A DNA stretch of 64,000 nt from Perca fluviatilis (GCF_010015445.1 NC_053116.1:8441085-8505084); one strand, 5' to 3'; positions 10,685 through 21,976 are shown, counted from the stretch's first letter. Numbers and translations: made by a program. The notes: generated by a model not told the origin, from the letters alone.

Positions 10685-12231
10685 ATGAAATTGAATTATT
10701 GTATTGCATCATCTTGTTCTGGGTCAAGGTTTTTATCTATGTTATGGTCATATTGCTATTAACACGCTCAAAAAGACTCAGATTTAAAAAAAGGAAATTA
10801 ATTTATTATTATTATTATTTGAAAATGTCATGGTTCACTTTCAGAAAGGTTTGCTGAGAGAACAGGACCATGTTTTATGATCGGGGGCTCAGTGCTATGC
10901 ATTATCTCTTTGGATTGAAACAGGAAGTTCATAGTGTGAAAGTGTAAAAATAAACAGGATGCAAACTGTATGAGCTTCACTGACTGCAACTGCACATCAA
11001 AGGGTAGCAAAGGAAGAATAACGAAAAGAATAGCGGCAGATTCATGTGTCAATATTAGTATGATCAAGCACAATGTGAAAACAACACAGATTAACAGCTA
11101 TCAGCATAGCTTTGCAAAATCCCTCCAACTACATTGATCTTACTTTGTGGAAATAGTAATCATTTTGATAAATCATGGTTTGAGGAAAACAGTATTGTAC
11201 AACAAATTTAATGATGGTGATTACAAATCAGGAAAAGATAAGATAGAAGAAAGAGTTAGACCAAATGTTGTCTTGGTAGCTGTCTGGGTTTACTCTGCAG
11301 AGATCTGAGGAGCAGTTAACCATAAACCTCATAAATCAACCGGACCTTAGAATTCCAACACAAAGAAAGAGGAAGGTGACGGACATCCGGCTGAAAATGA
11401 AGGACTTCCGGTGGATCTTCCTAAATGAATTGTTGTCAATATTGACTATGTATTGGGTAAGAGCCACTGTTATATTTACAGCCAAACAATCTCTAAACGG
11501 CTGGTACTGCTCCTCTTCCGCCACCTATAGCCTACCTGCTCAATGGATCAGTTAATGTCACGATGCTATGAGGTGGTACGGGGTGTGGTAGTATCGGTGT
11601 AATTTTATGATTATGAGTAGCACATGCGCACGGCATTGGACCGATTCCCAATACTGGCATCGGTCCATCCCATTTATTTCATTTAGAGATAAACCATAAA
11701 ACGTGCAACAACTTAAAATATCACTTGTAAGGAAGACTAGTCTTAAAGAAAATGTCTTGAGATGAGTTAAATATAACAAGACAGTACAGGAACATACCAA
11801 ATTAATTCTGTTGTGGTACTGGTTAATAGCACCATCTGAAAAGTGTAAGGTCAACACTACTTTTTAATGGTTAGGTTCAGTCCCACTTGTATTAACAAAC
11901 TAGTTTTAATTTTGAATTTTAATTTTATTGTTGGATCTACCCGTCTGGGAAGATCAGATTTAAATGTTCGGTTTAATTGTGAATCATGATAAGATTCTGA
12001 GAATAACAGTACTTCTACAGGAAGTGATTTTTAAAAATGAATTGCCCCAGTTCCTTTTGGGCACCTTACCATTTTGTCATTGCATTTTATCACTGCAGGT
12101 GTTAACATTCTAAAAATAATGCAAATTTCACAGGAAATGACCTCTAAAGACATATTTCCTCATTCACTTTAACCATTCTCTGCACCATAGCGTACTTGCT
12201 TCAAAGTATTTGCTGCTTTTAGGTAGACAGA
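10685..12231. other. 3' UTR and duplicated intergenic block after receptor 1
   Basis: No gene seen. The 3' UTR has AATAAA at 10949-10954. The segment 11036-11860 recurs at about 16070-16870 and 26250-27060, and 11880-12231 recurs upstream of 15943 and 27450. A short hAT-like terminus lies at about 11637-11670. The scattered 60-100-codon ORFs are interrupted or altered between copies, so they are not supported as genes. Confidence 0.6.
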
Positions 12232-12301
12232 ATGAAGAACAACTCTTTTCATCGCATCAGATTTGAGTTTACAGGCAGATTCCTGCCTCCTGTTTACATC
12301 T
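12232..12301 (+). pseudogene. 5' stub of a P2Y1-like receptor gene
   Basis: After GCTGCTTTTAG and GTAGACAGA, an ATG at 12232 begins a reading frame that matches the first 23 codons of the receptor at 27450 (MKNNSFHRIRFEFTG, then RFLPPVYI). At about 12301 the homology stops dead and transposon sequence (CAAAGCAGTTACACACC) follows. The upstream 350 bp is also homologous to the 27450 upstream region. The remaining 300 codons are absent, so this is a remnant of a seventh receptor copy. The same stub with the same breakpoint is found at 15943. Confidence 0.85.
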
Positions 12302-12798
12302 CAAAGCAGTTACACACCAACCAGACGGCCGACTGTCGGCAGGAAAGCCAGTCGGACTGATCAGTCTCCCGGAGTTGTCGCCCCAAAAAATGAAAACCGG
12401 CAGCTGATTGGATGAACGCGTCACATGGGTTTGTTTTCTCCGGAAATTCAAAGCCAGACTGTCATCGTGGCCTGTTCAAAATACGATCTCATATGGTACT
12501 AAAATAGTTCACTGAAACATGTTTCTGAAAACATTTTAAGCGAGAAATAGGCCATGCAGTTGCTGAATCTGTCTTCATTTCAGATCAACAAAGGTCAGTT
12601 TAGAAGATTTTCGTCAGATTTTGAGAGACTCTAGTCACGCTCATTCCGCTCGCCATTTCCGGGTGAGTCCTGACTGCCCTGCCTCTGACCGAACATGTCA
12701 GGACGACGGCACGGAACACACTGAACAGACTTGAGCCACCGACCTCACCAAACTGTCCAACAGCCGATTATCAGGTTAGTGTGTCAGCGCCCTTTGAC
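12302..12798. mobile_element. Non-autonomous DNA transposon at a duplication breakpoint
   Basis: Left CAAAGCAGTTACACACCAAC and right (inverted) CAAAGGGCGCTGACACACTA are imperfect terminal repeats of about 40 bp. On the left it abuts a receptor 5' stub; on the right it abuts the block spacer (GACAAAATAATTTACTGC), which belongs elsewhere in the repeat unit. The element therefore marks a recombination or deletion junction, not a plain insertion. The interior at 12390-12590 matches 47855-48060 in inverted orientation. No ORF and no clear target duplication. Confidence 0.55.
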
Positions 12799-13235
12799 AA
12801 AATAATTTACTGCTTGGGACGAGGGCATTGCAATAGCTTTATTTCTTTCAAATGATTTTGTTTACAATAGGATATTACAAGAGGATTATAATAAACAGTC
12901 CCTTAATTACTGATAACATACCAAGATACCATCAGCTCACTGTTGAGCAGCTGCAACAGAAAGTACCTAACCACAGGGTGTGGCAAACCTTACAGTTTCT
13001 AACCAAATACCATAACGTTTGTAGAGAAAGAAATCTGACACCTCTTGTCAGTGTAATAGGTTACCCGCAAGCATAAAGTGTGTCTCTAATACACAAACGG
13101 CAAACTATAAAGTGTAAACATTTTATTTTATTTCTGTAAAAACCTCTTTATCTTGATATAATTTATCTGAATAACTACAAGCTGGCAACTTCTTAGGGCT
13201 TCATGACACAGAAATATAATAGGCACACCCTAAAT

Positions 13236-13708
13236 CAGAGATTTTCAACAGGGGGTCCGGGACCCTTATGGGGTCCTCAGAGTCACTGCAGGGGGGCCTC
13301 CAAATTACTGTTAATTTTTGAAAGTTTTCTTCAAAAATTAAAATGTCTTATTATGAATCCAACATACTATTAGCAAATATAAAACCCCACTGATGATAGG
13401 CTTACTGGCCTATAGGTAAGGTAGTCACTATAGCTAACCGCAGATATAGATAATCCTTAAGGATTCACATGTATGTTTAACATTAAAACATGGTTTGTAA
13501 AATCATGCCAACAATTATTATTTTAATAGCTTAGTATTCATATGCAACAAAAAAAGGTATTTATAAAAGGTTTTGGGCCGCACTACACGTTATTGTAGGC
13601 CCAGTTTAATATGCAACTTCATTTTATACAATATAAGGAGTAGGGGGTACCTGCTCCATCTCTCTTTTGGTTAAGGGGTCCCTGGCTTAAAAAACGTTGA
13701 AGCTCCTG
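13236..13708. mobile_element. Short hAT element with 8-bp target duplication (block 2 copy)
   Basis: The ends are CAGAGATTTTCAACAGGGGG and, inverted, GTTGAAGCTCCTG. The flanks are CCCTAAAT at 13228-13235 and 13709-13716. Block 1 has a single CCCTAAAT at 9282-9289, the empty site. It is 473 bp and non-coding. The copy at 24057-24529 is the same insertion carried by duplication. Confidence 0.88.
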
Positions 13709-14110
13709 CCCTAAATATTTAAAACTCTCACGTTAGAAATGGTGCTAATTAAAGGCATTGGTTACTAAATAGAGCTACACAATTAGTTTCTATTTCTCAT
13801 AAGGTTTTGTCAGAGGCATCAGAAAAGGAAAGAAAATCTACATGTAAGGCAGCACAAGCACATATAAACATGTAATTGTAGTGGAAGCTGTTACTTGGGC
13901 TCAGCATGGATTCCCTTAGAAGACTTTTGATTTTATCTGACAAACCAGCCAATCCGTGTTGTTTCCTGGACATGCAGGAATTCAAACGTATGTCATACTG
14001 AGTCATGCAACAGGAAGTCTTGTCTGAACCACAGATGATTTGATTCTGTTTCTATCTATTCTATCTCACACCCAGCAAGAGAAGGAGCTGTACTAACTGT
14101 CCAGAAGACA

Positions 14111-15085
14111 ATGGCAAACGCATCTTGTCAAGGTATCAGATTTGACTTTACAGGCAGATTCCTGCCTCCTGTTTACATCTTAGTCTTCATCATTGGTCTG
14201 CTAGCTAATGGATGGGGATTGAAGTCTTTGCTGCAGAAATGGAAGAAACTGGGCATCATTAATGTGTTTGTTTTCAACCTCGGACTTGCTGATATTCTGT
14301 ACCTGCTCACACTCCCCTTTTTGGTGGTGTACTACTTTATGGAGAGAAAGTGGATCTTTGGAGACGCATTCTGCAAGATAACACGATTCTGCTTCAACCT
14401 GAATTTATATGGCAGCATTGGGTTCCTTACTTGTATAAGTGTGTACAGGTACCTGGCTATTGTCCATCCAATGAGAGTGATGGGAAGAATAACTGTCACT
14501 CACTCTGTGGGGATCTCAGTCATGGTTTGGTTCTTGGTGAGCGTCCAAAGTCTTCCAGACATGTTCTACAGCAAAACATTTGGAAACAAGCCTGAGCAAT
14601 GCTTCGATACCACCTCTGACAGCTATGTGGATGATTACATTAAATACAGCCTTGGATGGACATTCACTGGGTTTTGTATCCCATTGCTCATCACACTGGG
14701 CTGCTATGGACATGTGATTGTCGTTCTCTGCCACACAAATACCACTGACAAGGTACTGAAACAGAGATGTTTGAAGTTGTTGTTCATCGTGATTCTTCTC
14801 TTCTCTGTTTGTTACATCCCCTATCATGTACTGAAGAACCTCAACCTCTGGTCAAGAGTTCTGCAAAGACAGAACATATGCCGTAAATGGTCTAATGAGG
14901 TCTACATTGCTCATCAGATAAGTCGTGGCCTTGTGTGTCTGAACAGTGCTCTCAACCCTCTGGTTTACCTCCATGGAAATGAAGATATTCCTGCTCAGCT
15001 CAGACAGCTGCTCCAGCAAGCTCGTAAAACTTTCATGCGTCTCGCCCCTAGTCAAGTTCCACTGGTTGAATTGTCTAATATGTGA
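14111..15085 (+). CDS. P2Y1-like G protein-coupled nucleotide receptor, copy 2
   Basis: Intact 324-codon receptor, the closest relative of the copy at 9710; the two differ at only about a dozen residues. All structural and nucleotide-contact positions are kept (Cys6, Cys88, R92, YRY, Cys164, H239, K242, Cys257, R272, NPLVY). The N-terminus has a glycosylation sequon (NAS at residue 3) that copy 1 lost. Differences lie mostly in exposed parts: H208 in loop 3 instead of Arg, RKWSNE in extracellular loop 3, and a tail with TFMRLAPSQ. The 320 bp before the ATG match copies 1 and 4, so regulation is probably shared. AATAAA at 15332-15337 lies about 250 bp after the stop. Ligand and coupling are inferred from P2Y1. 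Confidence 0.9.
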   Translation: MANASCQGIRFDFTGRFLPPVYILVFIIGLLANGWGLKSLLQKWKKLGIINVFVFNLGLADILYLLTLPFLVVYYFMERKWIFGDAFCKITRFCFNLNLYGSIGFLTCISVYRYLAIVHPMRVMGRITVTHSVGISVMVWFLVSVQSLPDMFYSKTFGNKPEQCFDTTSDSYVDDYIKYSLGWTFTGFCIPLLITLGCYGHVIVVLCHTNTTDKVLKQRCLKLLFIVILLFSVCYIPYHVLKNLNLWSRVLQRQNICRKWSNEVYIAHQISRGLVCLNSALNPLVYLHGNEDIPAQLRQLLQQARKTFMRLAPSQVPLVELSNM

Positions 15086-15942
15086 ATGAAATTGAATTAT
15101 TGTATTGCATTATCTTGTTCTGGGTCAAGTTTTTTATCTATGTTATGGTCATATTGCTATTAACACGCTCAAAAAGGAAATTAATTTATTATTATTATTA
15201 TTTGAAAATGTCATGGTTCACTTTCAGAAAGGTTTGCTGAGAGAACAGGACCGTGTTTTGTGATCGGGGGCTCAGTGCCATGCATGATTTCTTTGGATTG
15301 AAACAGGAAGTTCATAGTGTGAACGTGTAAAAATAAACAGGATGCAAACTGTATGAGCTTCACTGACTGCAACTGCACATTCAAGGGTAGCAAAGGAAAC
15401 GTGCAACAACTTACAATATCACTTGTAAGGAAGACTAGTCTTAAAGAAAATGTCTTGAGATGTGTTAAATATAACAAGACAGTACAGAAACATACCAAAT
15501 TAATTCTGTTGTGGTACTGGTTAATAACACCATCTGAAAAGTGTAATGTCAACACTACTTTTTAATGGTTAGGTTCAGTCCCACTTGTATTAACAAACTA
15601 GTTTTAATTTTGAATTTGAATTTTATTATTGGATCTACCCGTCTGGGAAGACCACATTTAAATGTTCGGTTTAATTGTGAATCATGATAAGATTCTGAGA
15701 ATAACAGGACTTCTACAGGAAGTGATTTTTAAAAATGAATTGCCCCATGCAATTGCCCCAGTTCCTTTTGGGCACCTTACCATTTTGTCATTGCATTTTA
15801 TCATTGCAGGTGTTAAGATTCTAAAAATAATGCAAATTTCACAGGAAATGACCTCTAAAGACATATTTCCTCATTCACTTTAACTGTTCTCTGCACCATA
15901 GCGCACTTGCTTCAAAGTATTTGCTGCTTTTAGGTAGACAGA
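15086..15942. other. 3' flank of receptor 2, with internal deletion relative to receptor 1
   Basis: Homologous to 10685-12231, but a segment of nearly 700 bp is missing at AGCAAAGGAA|ACGTGCAACAAC (about 15397), where copy 1 has AGAATAACGAAAAG. The missing segment appears later, at 16070-16870. No gene supported. Confidence 0.6.
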
Positions 15943-16012
15943 ATGAAGAACAACTCTTTTCATCGCATCAGATTTGAGTTTACAGGCAGATTTCTGCCTC
16001 CTGTTTACATCT
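15943..16012 (+). pseudogene. Second 5' stub of a P2Y1-like receptor gene
   Basis: ATG at 15943 opens the same 23-codon fragment as at 12232 (one silent base differs) and breaks at the same base into the same transposon end. Here only about 55 bp of the transposon remain (to about 16067) before the sequence joins a receptor 3' flank (AGATTCATGTGTCAATATTG). The stub was therefore copied together with its breakpoint and then deleted again. Confidence 0.85.
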
Positions 16013-16872
16013 CAAAGCAGTTACACACCAACCAGACGGCTGACTGTCGGCAGGAAAGCCAGTAAGACAGATTCATGTGTCAATATTGGTATGATCAAGC
16101 ACAATGTGAAAACAACACAGATTAACAGCTATCAGCATAGCTGTGCAAAATCCCTCCAACTACAGTGATCTTACTTTGTGGAAATAGTAATCATTTTGAT
16201 AAATCATGGTTTGAGGAGAACAGTATTGTACAACAAATTCAATGATGGTGATTACAAATCAGGAAAAGATAAGATACCATAAACAAGGGTTAGACCAAAT
16301 GTTGTCTTGGTAGCTGTCTGGGTTTACCCTGCAGAGATCTGAGGAGCAGTTAACCATAGACCTCATAAATCCACCTAAGTTTAGAATTCCAACACAAAGA
16401 AAGAGTAAGGTGACGGACATCCGGCTGAAAATGAAGGACTTCCGGTGGATCTTCCTAAATGAATTGTCGTCAATATTGACTATGTATTGGGTAAGAGCCA
16501 CTGTTATATATATCTGGTACTGCTCCTCTTCCGCCGCCTATAGCCTACCTGCTCGACGGAGAAGTTAATGTCACGATGCTATGAGGTGGTATAGGGTGTG
16601 GTAGTATCGGTGTAATTTTATGATTATGAGTAGTACATGCGCACGGCATTGGACCGATTCCCGATACTGGCATCGGTCCATCCCATTTATTTCATTTAGA
16701 GATAAACCATAAAACGTGCAACAACTTACAATATCACTTGTAAGGAAGACTAGTCTTAAAGAAAATGTCTTGAGATGAGTTAAATATAACAAGACAGTAT
16801 AGGAACATACCAAATTAATTCTGTTGTGGTACTGGTTAATAGCACCATATGATAAGTGAAATGTCAACACTA
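16013..16872. other. Transposon stub and duplicated receptor 3' flank
   Basis: 16013-16067 is the truncated transposon end described at 12302. 16068-16872 repeats the flank seen at 11036-11860 and 26250-27060, including the hAT-like terminus near 16650-16685. An L2 element begins at about 16873, after GTCAACACTA. Confidence 0.6.
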
Positions 16873-17208
16873 AGGCTTCATCTGATTCATTCTGACGTGC
16901 TGACGTGTACGGTAAGCGTATTGTCACTTCCGGTGTTCCCGTGTTACAAACGCTAGTTTGCTGCTCCAGCAAAAACTTACTTACAGGCTATTTGCCTGGA
17001 TTGCATTTGAATTACAATTGTTCTACTCAAGCACTTATACTTCGCTTCCCTTACAGTGACTGCCTCGCTGATCTTACAGTTGTTAAAACGCTGTTAGCTA
17101 CTTTGCTATTCCTCTGCCTCCTTTAGTGATAACGATACATGTAATAAATGTAATATATTCGCTGCTCTGGAGGCAAGGCTTAGTGAGTTTGAGGCACGGC
17201 TCCGCATC

Positions 17209-18015
17209 ATGGAATCAGAATCGTATGCTTCTGTAGCTAGCCAGCGCCACGTAGCTGAAGCGGGCCAACATACTGTAGCTTCTGTAGCTTCTGCTAGCTG
17301 TCCCCCGGCAGACCCCAAGCAGCCGGGCGAGTGGGTGACTGTCCGAGGGAAGCATAGCGTTAGATCTAAACCAGGGAGTGCACATGATGACGGTCGCTCT
17401 AAACTGAAGCATCTTCGTCTCTCTAACAGTTTCTCCCTACTCAGTGATACATCCGCTGATAAGCCAATTCTGGTTATTGGGCGCTCTATACTGCGACATG
17501 TGAAGCCGGCAGCCCCAGCGACTGCGGTCATATGTGTCCCCGGGGCTAGAGCGGGTGATATAGAATCCCATCTAAAGCTGCTGGCTAAAAAGAACCGTAA
17601 ATACAGTAAGATCATACTTCACGTAGGTGGTAATGGTCGTAAATCGGAGATCACTAAAATTAATGTTGAGTCACTTTGTGCATACGCAAAGACAATGTCG
17701 GACTCAGTAGTTTTCTCTGGACCCCTGCCAAACCTGACCAGTGATGAAATGTACAGCCGTACGTCATCCTTCCATCGCTGGTTGTCGGGGTGGTGCCCAG
17801 CTAATGATGTGGGCTATGTGAATAACTGGAGGGCGTTCTGGGGAAAGCCTGGTCTGATTAGGAGAGACGGCATTCATCCCACCTGGGCCAGAGCCGCTCT
17901 CATATCAAAAAATCTTACCGTCATAAACCATGACAACCCAAGTTTGATATTAGTATCAGAGGTGCAGTGCAATGCGCCCCTCTGTGCTTCCCTTGGAGCA
18001 GTCGACCACTCATAG
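17209..18015 (+). CDS. L2 LINE ORF1, SGNH/GDSL-esterase-like protein
   Basis: 268 codons, uninterrupted. The C-terminal half has the block layout of LINE ORF1 esterases: block I-like VIGRSILRHVK at about residues 88-98, a GGN box (HVGGNGRKSE) at about 138-147, and DGIHPTWARA near the end with the Asp-x-x-His pair. The canonical GDS nucleophile elbow reads GRS here, with Arg for Asp while the Ser stays. The N-terminal region is Ser/Ala rich. An in-frame upstream stretch (CNKCN, then LEARLSEFEARL) suggests that the original product began earlier with a coiled coil. The role is in retrotransposon RNP assembly; activity of this copy is doubtful. Confidence 0.7.
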   Translation: MESESYASVASQRHVAEAGQHTVASVASASCPPADPKQPGEWVTVRGKHSVRSKPGSAHDDGRSKLKHLRLSNSFSLLSDTSADKPILVIGRSILRHVKPAAPATAVICVPGARAGDIESHLKLLAKKNRKYSKIILHVGGNGRKSEITKINVESLCAYAKTMSDSVVFSGPLPNLTSDEMYSRTSSFHRWLSGWCPANDVGYVNNWRAFWGKPGLIRRDGIHPTWARAALISKNLTVINHDNPSLILVSEVQCNAPLCASLGAVDHS

Positions 18016-20174
18016 TCTAATAAGCAGGTTGTCTTTCCCCAGGCTCAGATCGGTTAAATCAAAGGTAAACAAAAGATGCACTATACTTAACAACCCAATT
18101 GGAATTAAAACGACTGCAACGATAGAACAAAATAGGAAAATTAGATGTGGACCATTAAATATTAGATCTCTGTCTTCTAAAGCAGTATTGGTAAAAGATT
18201 TGATATCAGATAATAAAATTGATTTATTTTGTTTTACTGAAACATGGCTGGTCCATGAAGAATATGTCAGTCTAAATGAAGCCACTCCTCCCCAGTCATA
18301 TTAATACTCAAATTCCTAGAGGCTCAGGCCGAGGAGGGGGAGTTGCAGCCATCTTTGATTTAAGCCTGTTAATTAATCCTAAACCTAAACTAAATTATAA
18401 CTTGTTTGAGAGTCTTGTTCTTAATCTTCAACATCCAAAATGGAAAACATTACAGCCAATTATATTCGTTGTTATTTACAGGGCTCCAGGTCCGTATTCT
18501 GAATTTGTATCTGAATTCTCCGAGTTTTTATCATGTTTAGTCCTTAAATCAGACAAAGTACTTATTGTAGGTGATTTTAATATCCATGTGGACGTTGACA
18601 ATGATAGCCTTAGTACTGCTTTCAACTCATTATTAGATTCAATCGGTTTCAGTCAGAGTGTGCACAAGGCGACGCACTGTTTTAACCACACCCTCGACCT
18701 TGTGCTGGCATATGGTATTGAAATTGAGGATATAATAATATTTCCGCAGAATTCGGTATTATCAGATCATTCCTTAATTACTTTCAAATTCTTACTACCT
18801 GACTATACGAAATTAGATAAAAGCTTCTACACTAGATGCCTATCTGACAGTGCTATAGCTAAATTTAAGGAAGATATTCCAACAGCATTTGACTCTATGT
18901 CATGCCTTAACATAACAGTGGACCTTTATGTTAACCTCAGTCCTTCTCAAATTGATACATTTGTAGACGGTGCTACGACCTGCCTACGGACGAATTTAGA
19001 CTCTGTTGCTCCCCTCAAAAAGAAGATGATGAAGCAAAGGAAACTAGCACCTTGGTATAACTCGCAAACTCGCAAATTAAAACAAATCTCGCGAAACCTC
19101 GAAAGTAAATGGCGTTCCACCAAAGTGGAAGAATCTCGTTTGGATTGGCAAGAAAGTCTCACAACCTATAGGAAGGCCCTAAGAAAGGCCAGATCAGACT
19201 ATTACTCATCACTAATAAAAGAAAATAAGAACAACCCAAGGTTTCTTTTCAGCACTGTAGCCAGGCTGACAGATAGTCACAGCTCTACTGAGCCATCTAT
19301 TCCTCTAGCTATGAGTAGTGATGACTTCATGAGATGCTTTAATGATAAAATTATAACAATTAGAGATAAAATCTATCACCTTTTGCCCTCAACTTCTAAT
19401 GGTTCACCTTTAAACGCAGGACCGCTAGAAAGAACGACTATTCCCAACATATACTTAGACTGCTTTTATCCTATAGACCTTCAACAATTAATGTTAAAGA
19501 TATCCTCAGCTAAGCCATCTACCTGTCTCTTAGACCCCATCCCAACGAGACTACTCAAAGAAGCATTACCCGTGGTTAACACTTCATTACTAGATATGAT
19601 CAATATGTCCTTATTAAGAGGTTATGTACCGCAGTCATTTAAAATAGCTGTGATAAAACCTCTTCTGAAAAAACCCACTCTCGATCCTGAGGTCTTAGCA
19701 AACTATAGACCTATATCTAACCTTCCCTTTCTATCCAAGATCCTTGAGAAGGTAGTTGCTAATCAGTTATGTGATTTTCTACATAGCAATAGTTTATTTG
19801 ATGACTTTCAATCAGGATTTAGAAAGAATCATAGCACAGAGACAGCACTGGTGAAAATTACTAACGACCTAACTGCTGCAGACAAAGGACTTGTCTCCAT
19901 TCTTGTTTTACTAGATCTTAGTGCTGCATTTGACACTATTGACCATACAATCCTGTTACAGAGACTGGAACATTTAGTTGGCATTAAAGGAATCGCTCTA
20001 AGCTGGTTTAAGTCCTATTTCTCTGATCGATCTCAATTTGTTAATGTTAATGATAAATCCTCCAAGTAAGCTAAAGTTAGCCATGGCGTTCCACAAGGCT
20101 CAGTGCTTGGACCAATTCTATTTTCCTTATATATGCTTCCTCTTGGTAATATTATTAGGAAACATTCAATTATC
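17972..20174 (+). pseudogene. L2 LINE ORF2, endonuclease-reverse transcriptase, broken
   Basis: The APE-type endonuclease starts in one frame (LNIRSLSSKAVLVKDL, then TETWL, about 18145-18260). A frameshift near 18290 moves to the next frame (GRGGGVAAIFD, VGDFNIHVD, SDHSLITF). The reverse transcriptase follows with LLDPIPTRLLKEALP, NYRPISNLPFLSKILEKV, QSGFRKNHSTETAL and LDLSAAFDTIDH. A stop at 20070-20072 interrupts it just before [10 protein letters not shown]. The catalytic YADD region and C-terminus are missing. The clade call rests on these motifs. Confidence 0.85.
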
Positions 20175-20283
20175 TTTTTTGGTTTAATCGTGAATCATGA
20201 AACATGAAGATTCTGAGAATAATGGAACTTCTACAGGAAGTGATTTTTAAAAATAAATTGCCCCAGTTCCTTTTGGGCACCTT
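20175..20283. other. Fragment of receptor upstream flank
   Basis: TTTAATCGTGAATCATGA..GATTCTGAG to GGGCACCTTACC is homologous to 27178-27280, upstream of the receptor at 27450. It is sandwiched between the deleted L2 end and a fold-back arm. Confidence 0.7.
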
Positions 20284-21150
20284 ACCGGTCCATGTATTTT
20301 TTCGTTCATTCGATTTTCATTTCATAAACAGGTATTAAAAAACAAAAAACAAATGGTTATTTGATTTTCATTTTAAAATACATTTGAAATTGAAATACAA
20401 GGCATTTTTTCCTTTTCATGGTCAAAAGGGCATGGGAGAAATTTAAAATATGCTGTGATTTTCATTTTCTATTTCATATAACAAAAATAAAATCACTTGG
20501 AAATAGAAATTAAAAAAGGCTTGTTTTTTTTATATTCAGAGACCGGATGTTGTCATTTCCAAGGCAACAGCGCCAGCATAGCCTACCAGTGTTGTTTTCA
20601 GCCCAGGATAAAATTACTTTGGAAACCTATACTCTTGATAATGCCTATGGGAAATTTTATTTCATAATGTCACATTTATTTATTACCCTCTCTCCCTGCC
20701 TCCCTCTGACTCTCTGTCTCTACCCACCGCAGACAACTTCGCCCCAAGAGAGTCGAACCAGCTGAGGAAATAGACTTTCAGTTCACGTCTGTAACGTTAC
20801 CATTACGCCACCGTTACCAATCCCAGCAAACTTTCTGTTGCTGCCTTTAAGCTTGCTGATCTGGCAGAGTCACCGGCGGTTCAGGATCAGATCATGGGGA
20901 TCAGACCTCCGGTGCTGGGTCCAATATTCTAATATTAGCTGCTGCAGCTAGCTAGCAGCTAGCCACCAGCCCTGTGACCTCAGTCCCGCGGTTCGCTCCC
21001 CGGTGCTGACTGATTCTGGTCCGTCTGCAGAGCTGGCGTCAACCGCTCTAGCTGAGCTGGGAATCTGCCGCTCTCGTGATTTATTCATATTTTCTTTTCT
21101 TTGCAGATAGTGATATGCTATGATGCACTGATGCCAGGCAGGCTTGCTGC
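20284..21150. mobile_element. Single arm of fold-back element B
   Basis: GGTCCATGTATTTTTTCGTTCATTCG to GGCAGGCTTGCTGC matches the left arm of the complete element at 29079-31265. The opposite arm is absent. The arm ends directly inside a receptor gene at TTGCTGC, a 7-base match shared by both partners. The ORF at 20547-20765 lies in the arm and is not conserved in the other copies. Confidence 0.75.
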
Positions 21151-21976
21151 ACAACTGGAAGAAACTAAAGATCATCAATGTGTTTGTTCTCAATCTCGGA
21201 CTTGCTGATATTCTGTACCTGCTCACACTCCCATTGTTGATGGTGTACCATGTTTTAAAGAGAACATGGATCTTCGGAGACACATTCTGCAAGATAACAA
21301 GATTCTGCTTCAACCTGAATTTATATGGCAGCATTGGGTTCCTTACTTGTATAAGTGTGTACAGGTACCTGGCTATTGTCCATCCAGTGATAGTGATGGG
21401 AAGATTAACTCTGACTCACTCTGTGCGAATCTCAGCCATGGTTTGGTTTTTAGTCAGCGTTCAAAGTCTTCAAGACATGTTCTACAGCAAAACATTTGGA
21501 AACAACACTGAGAAATGCTTCGATACCACCTCTGACATCTATGTGGATGATTACATTAAATACAGCCTTGGATGGACAGTCACTGGATTTTGTATCCCAT
21601 TGCTCATCACACTGGGCTGCAATGGACATGTGATTGTCGTTCTCTGCCGCACAAATACCACTGACAAGGTACTGAAACCGAGAAGCTTGAAGTTGTTGTT
21701 CATCGTGATTCTTCTCTTCTCTGTTTGTTACATCCCCTATCATGTACTGAAGAACTTGAGGTTGAGATATGCCGTGAATGGTCTAATGGAGTCTACATTG
21801 CTCATCAGATAAGTCGTGGCCTTGTGTGTCTGAACAGTGCTCTTAACACTCTGGTTTATCTCCATGGAAATGAAGATATTCCTGCTCAGCTCAGAAGACA
21901 ACTCCAGCAAGCTCGTAAAGCTTTCATGCGTCTCACCCCTAGTCAAGTTCCACTGGTCGAATTGTCTAATATGTGA
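21144..21976 (+). pseudogene. P2Y1-like receptor pseudogene (5' truncated, frameshifted)
   Basis: The first about 40 codons (N-terminus and TM1) are replaced by fold-back arm B. From LHNWKKLKIINVF on, the sequence is receptor of the 27450 type up to loop 1 (VYHVLKRTWIFGDT). At about 21757 a deletion of roughly 32 bp, relative to the intact copies, removes NLWSRVLQRQ-coding sequence and shifts the frame; the rest (ICREWSNGVYIAHQISRG to VELSNM) is in another frame. The tail is of the 9710/14111/24932 type, so the copy is mosaic. Conserved residues are also altered, for example Cys-Tyr-Gly to Cys-Asn-Gly in TM5. No functional receptor is expected. Confidence 0.9.

Larger units (their letters stand above)
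16873..20174 (+). mobile_element. L2/Maui-clade LINE, 5' end present, 3' end deleted
   Basis: Sequence foreign to the duplicated flank begins after GTCAACACTA (16862-16871). It contains about 335 bp of leader, ORF1 (17209-18015) and ORF2 (to 20174). The element stops inside the reverse transcriptase, shortly after the [14 protein letters not shown] motif and before the YADD box, where it abuts receptor upstream sequence (TTTAATCGTGAATCATGA). LINE copies normally lose the 5' end, so the 3' loss points to a later deletion. Confidence 0.82.

Noticed and set aside
17106..17615. 169-residue minus-strand ORF
   Set aside because: It is antisense to L2 ORF1, which has clear family motifs on the plus strand.
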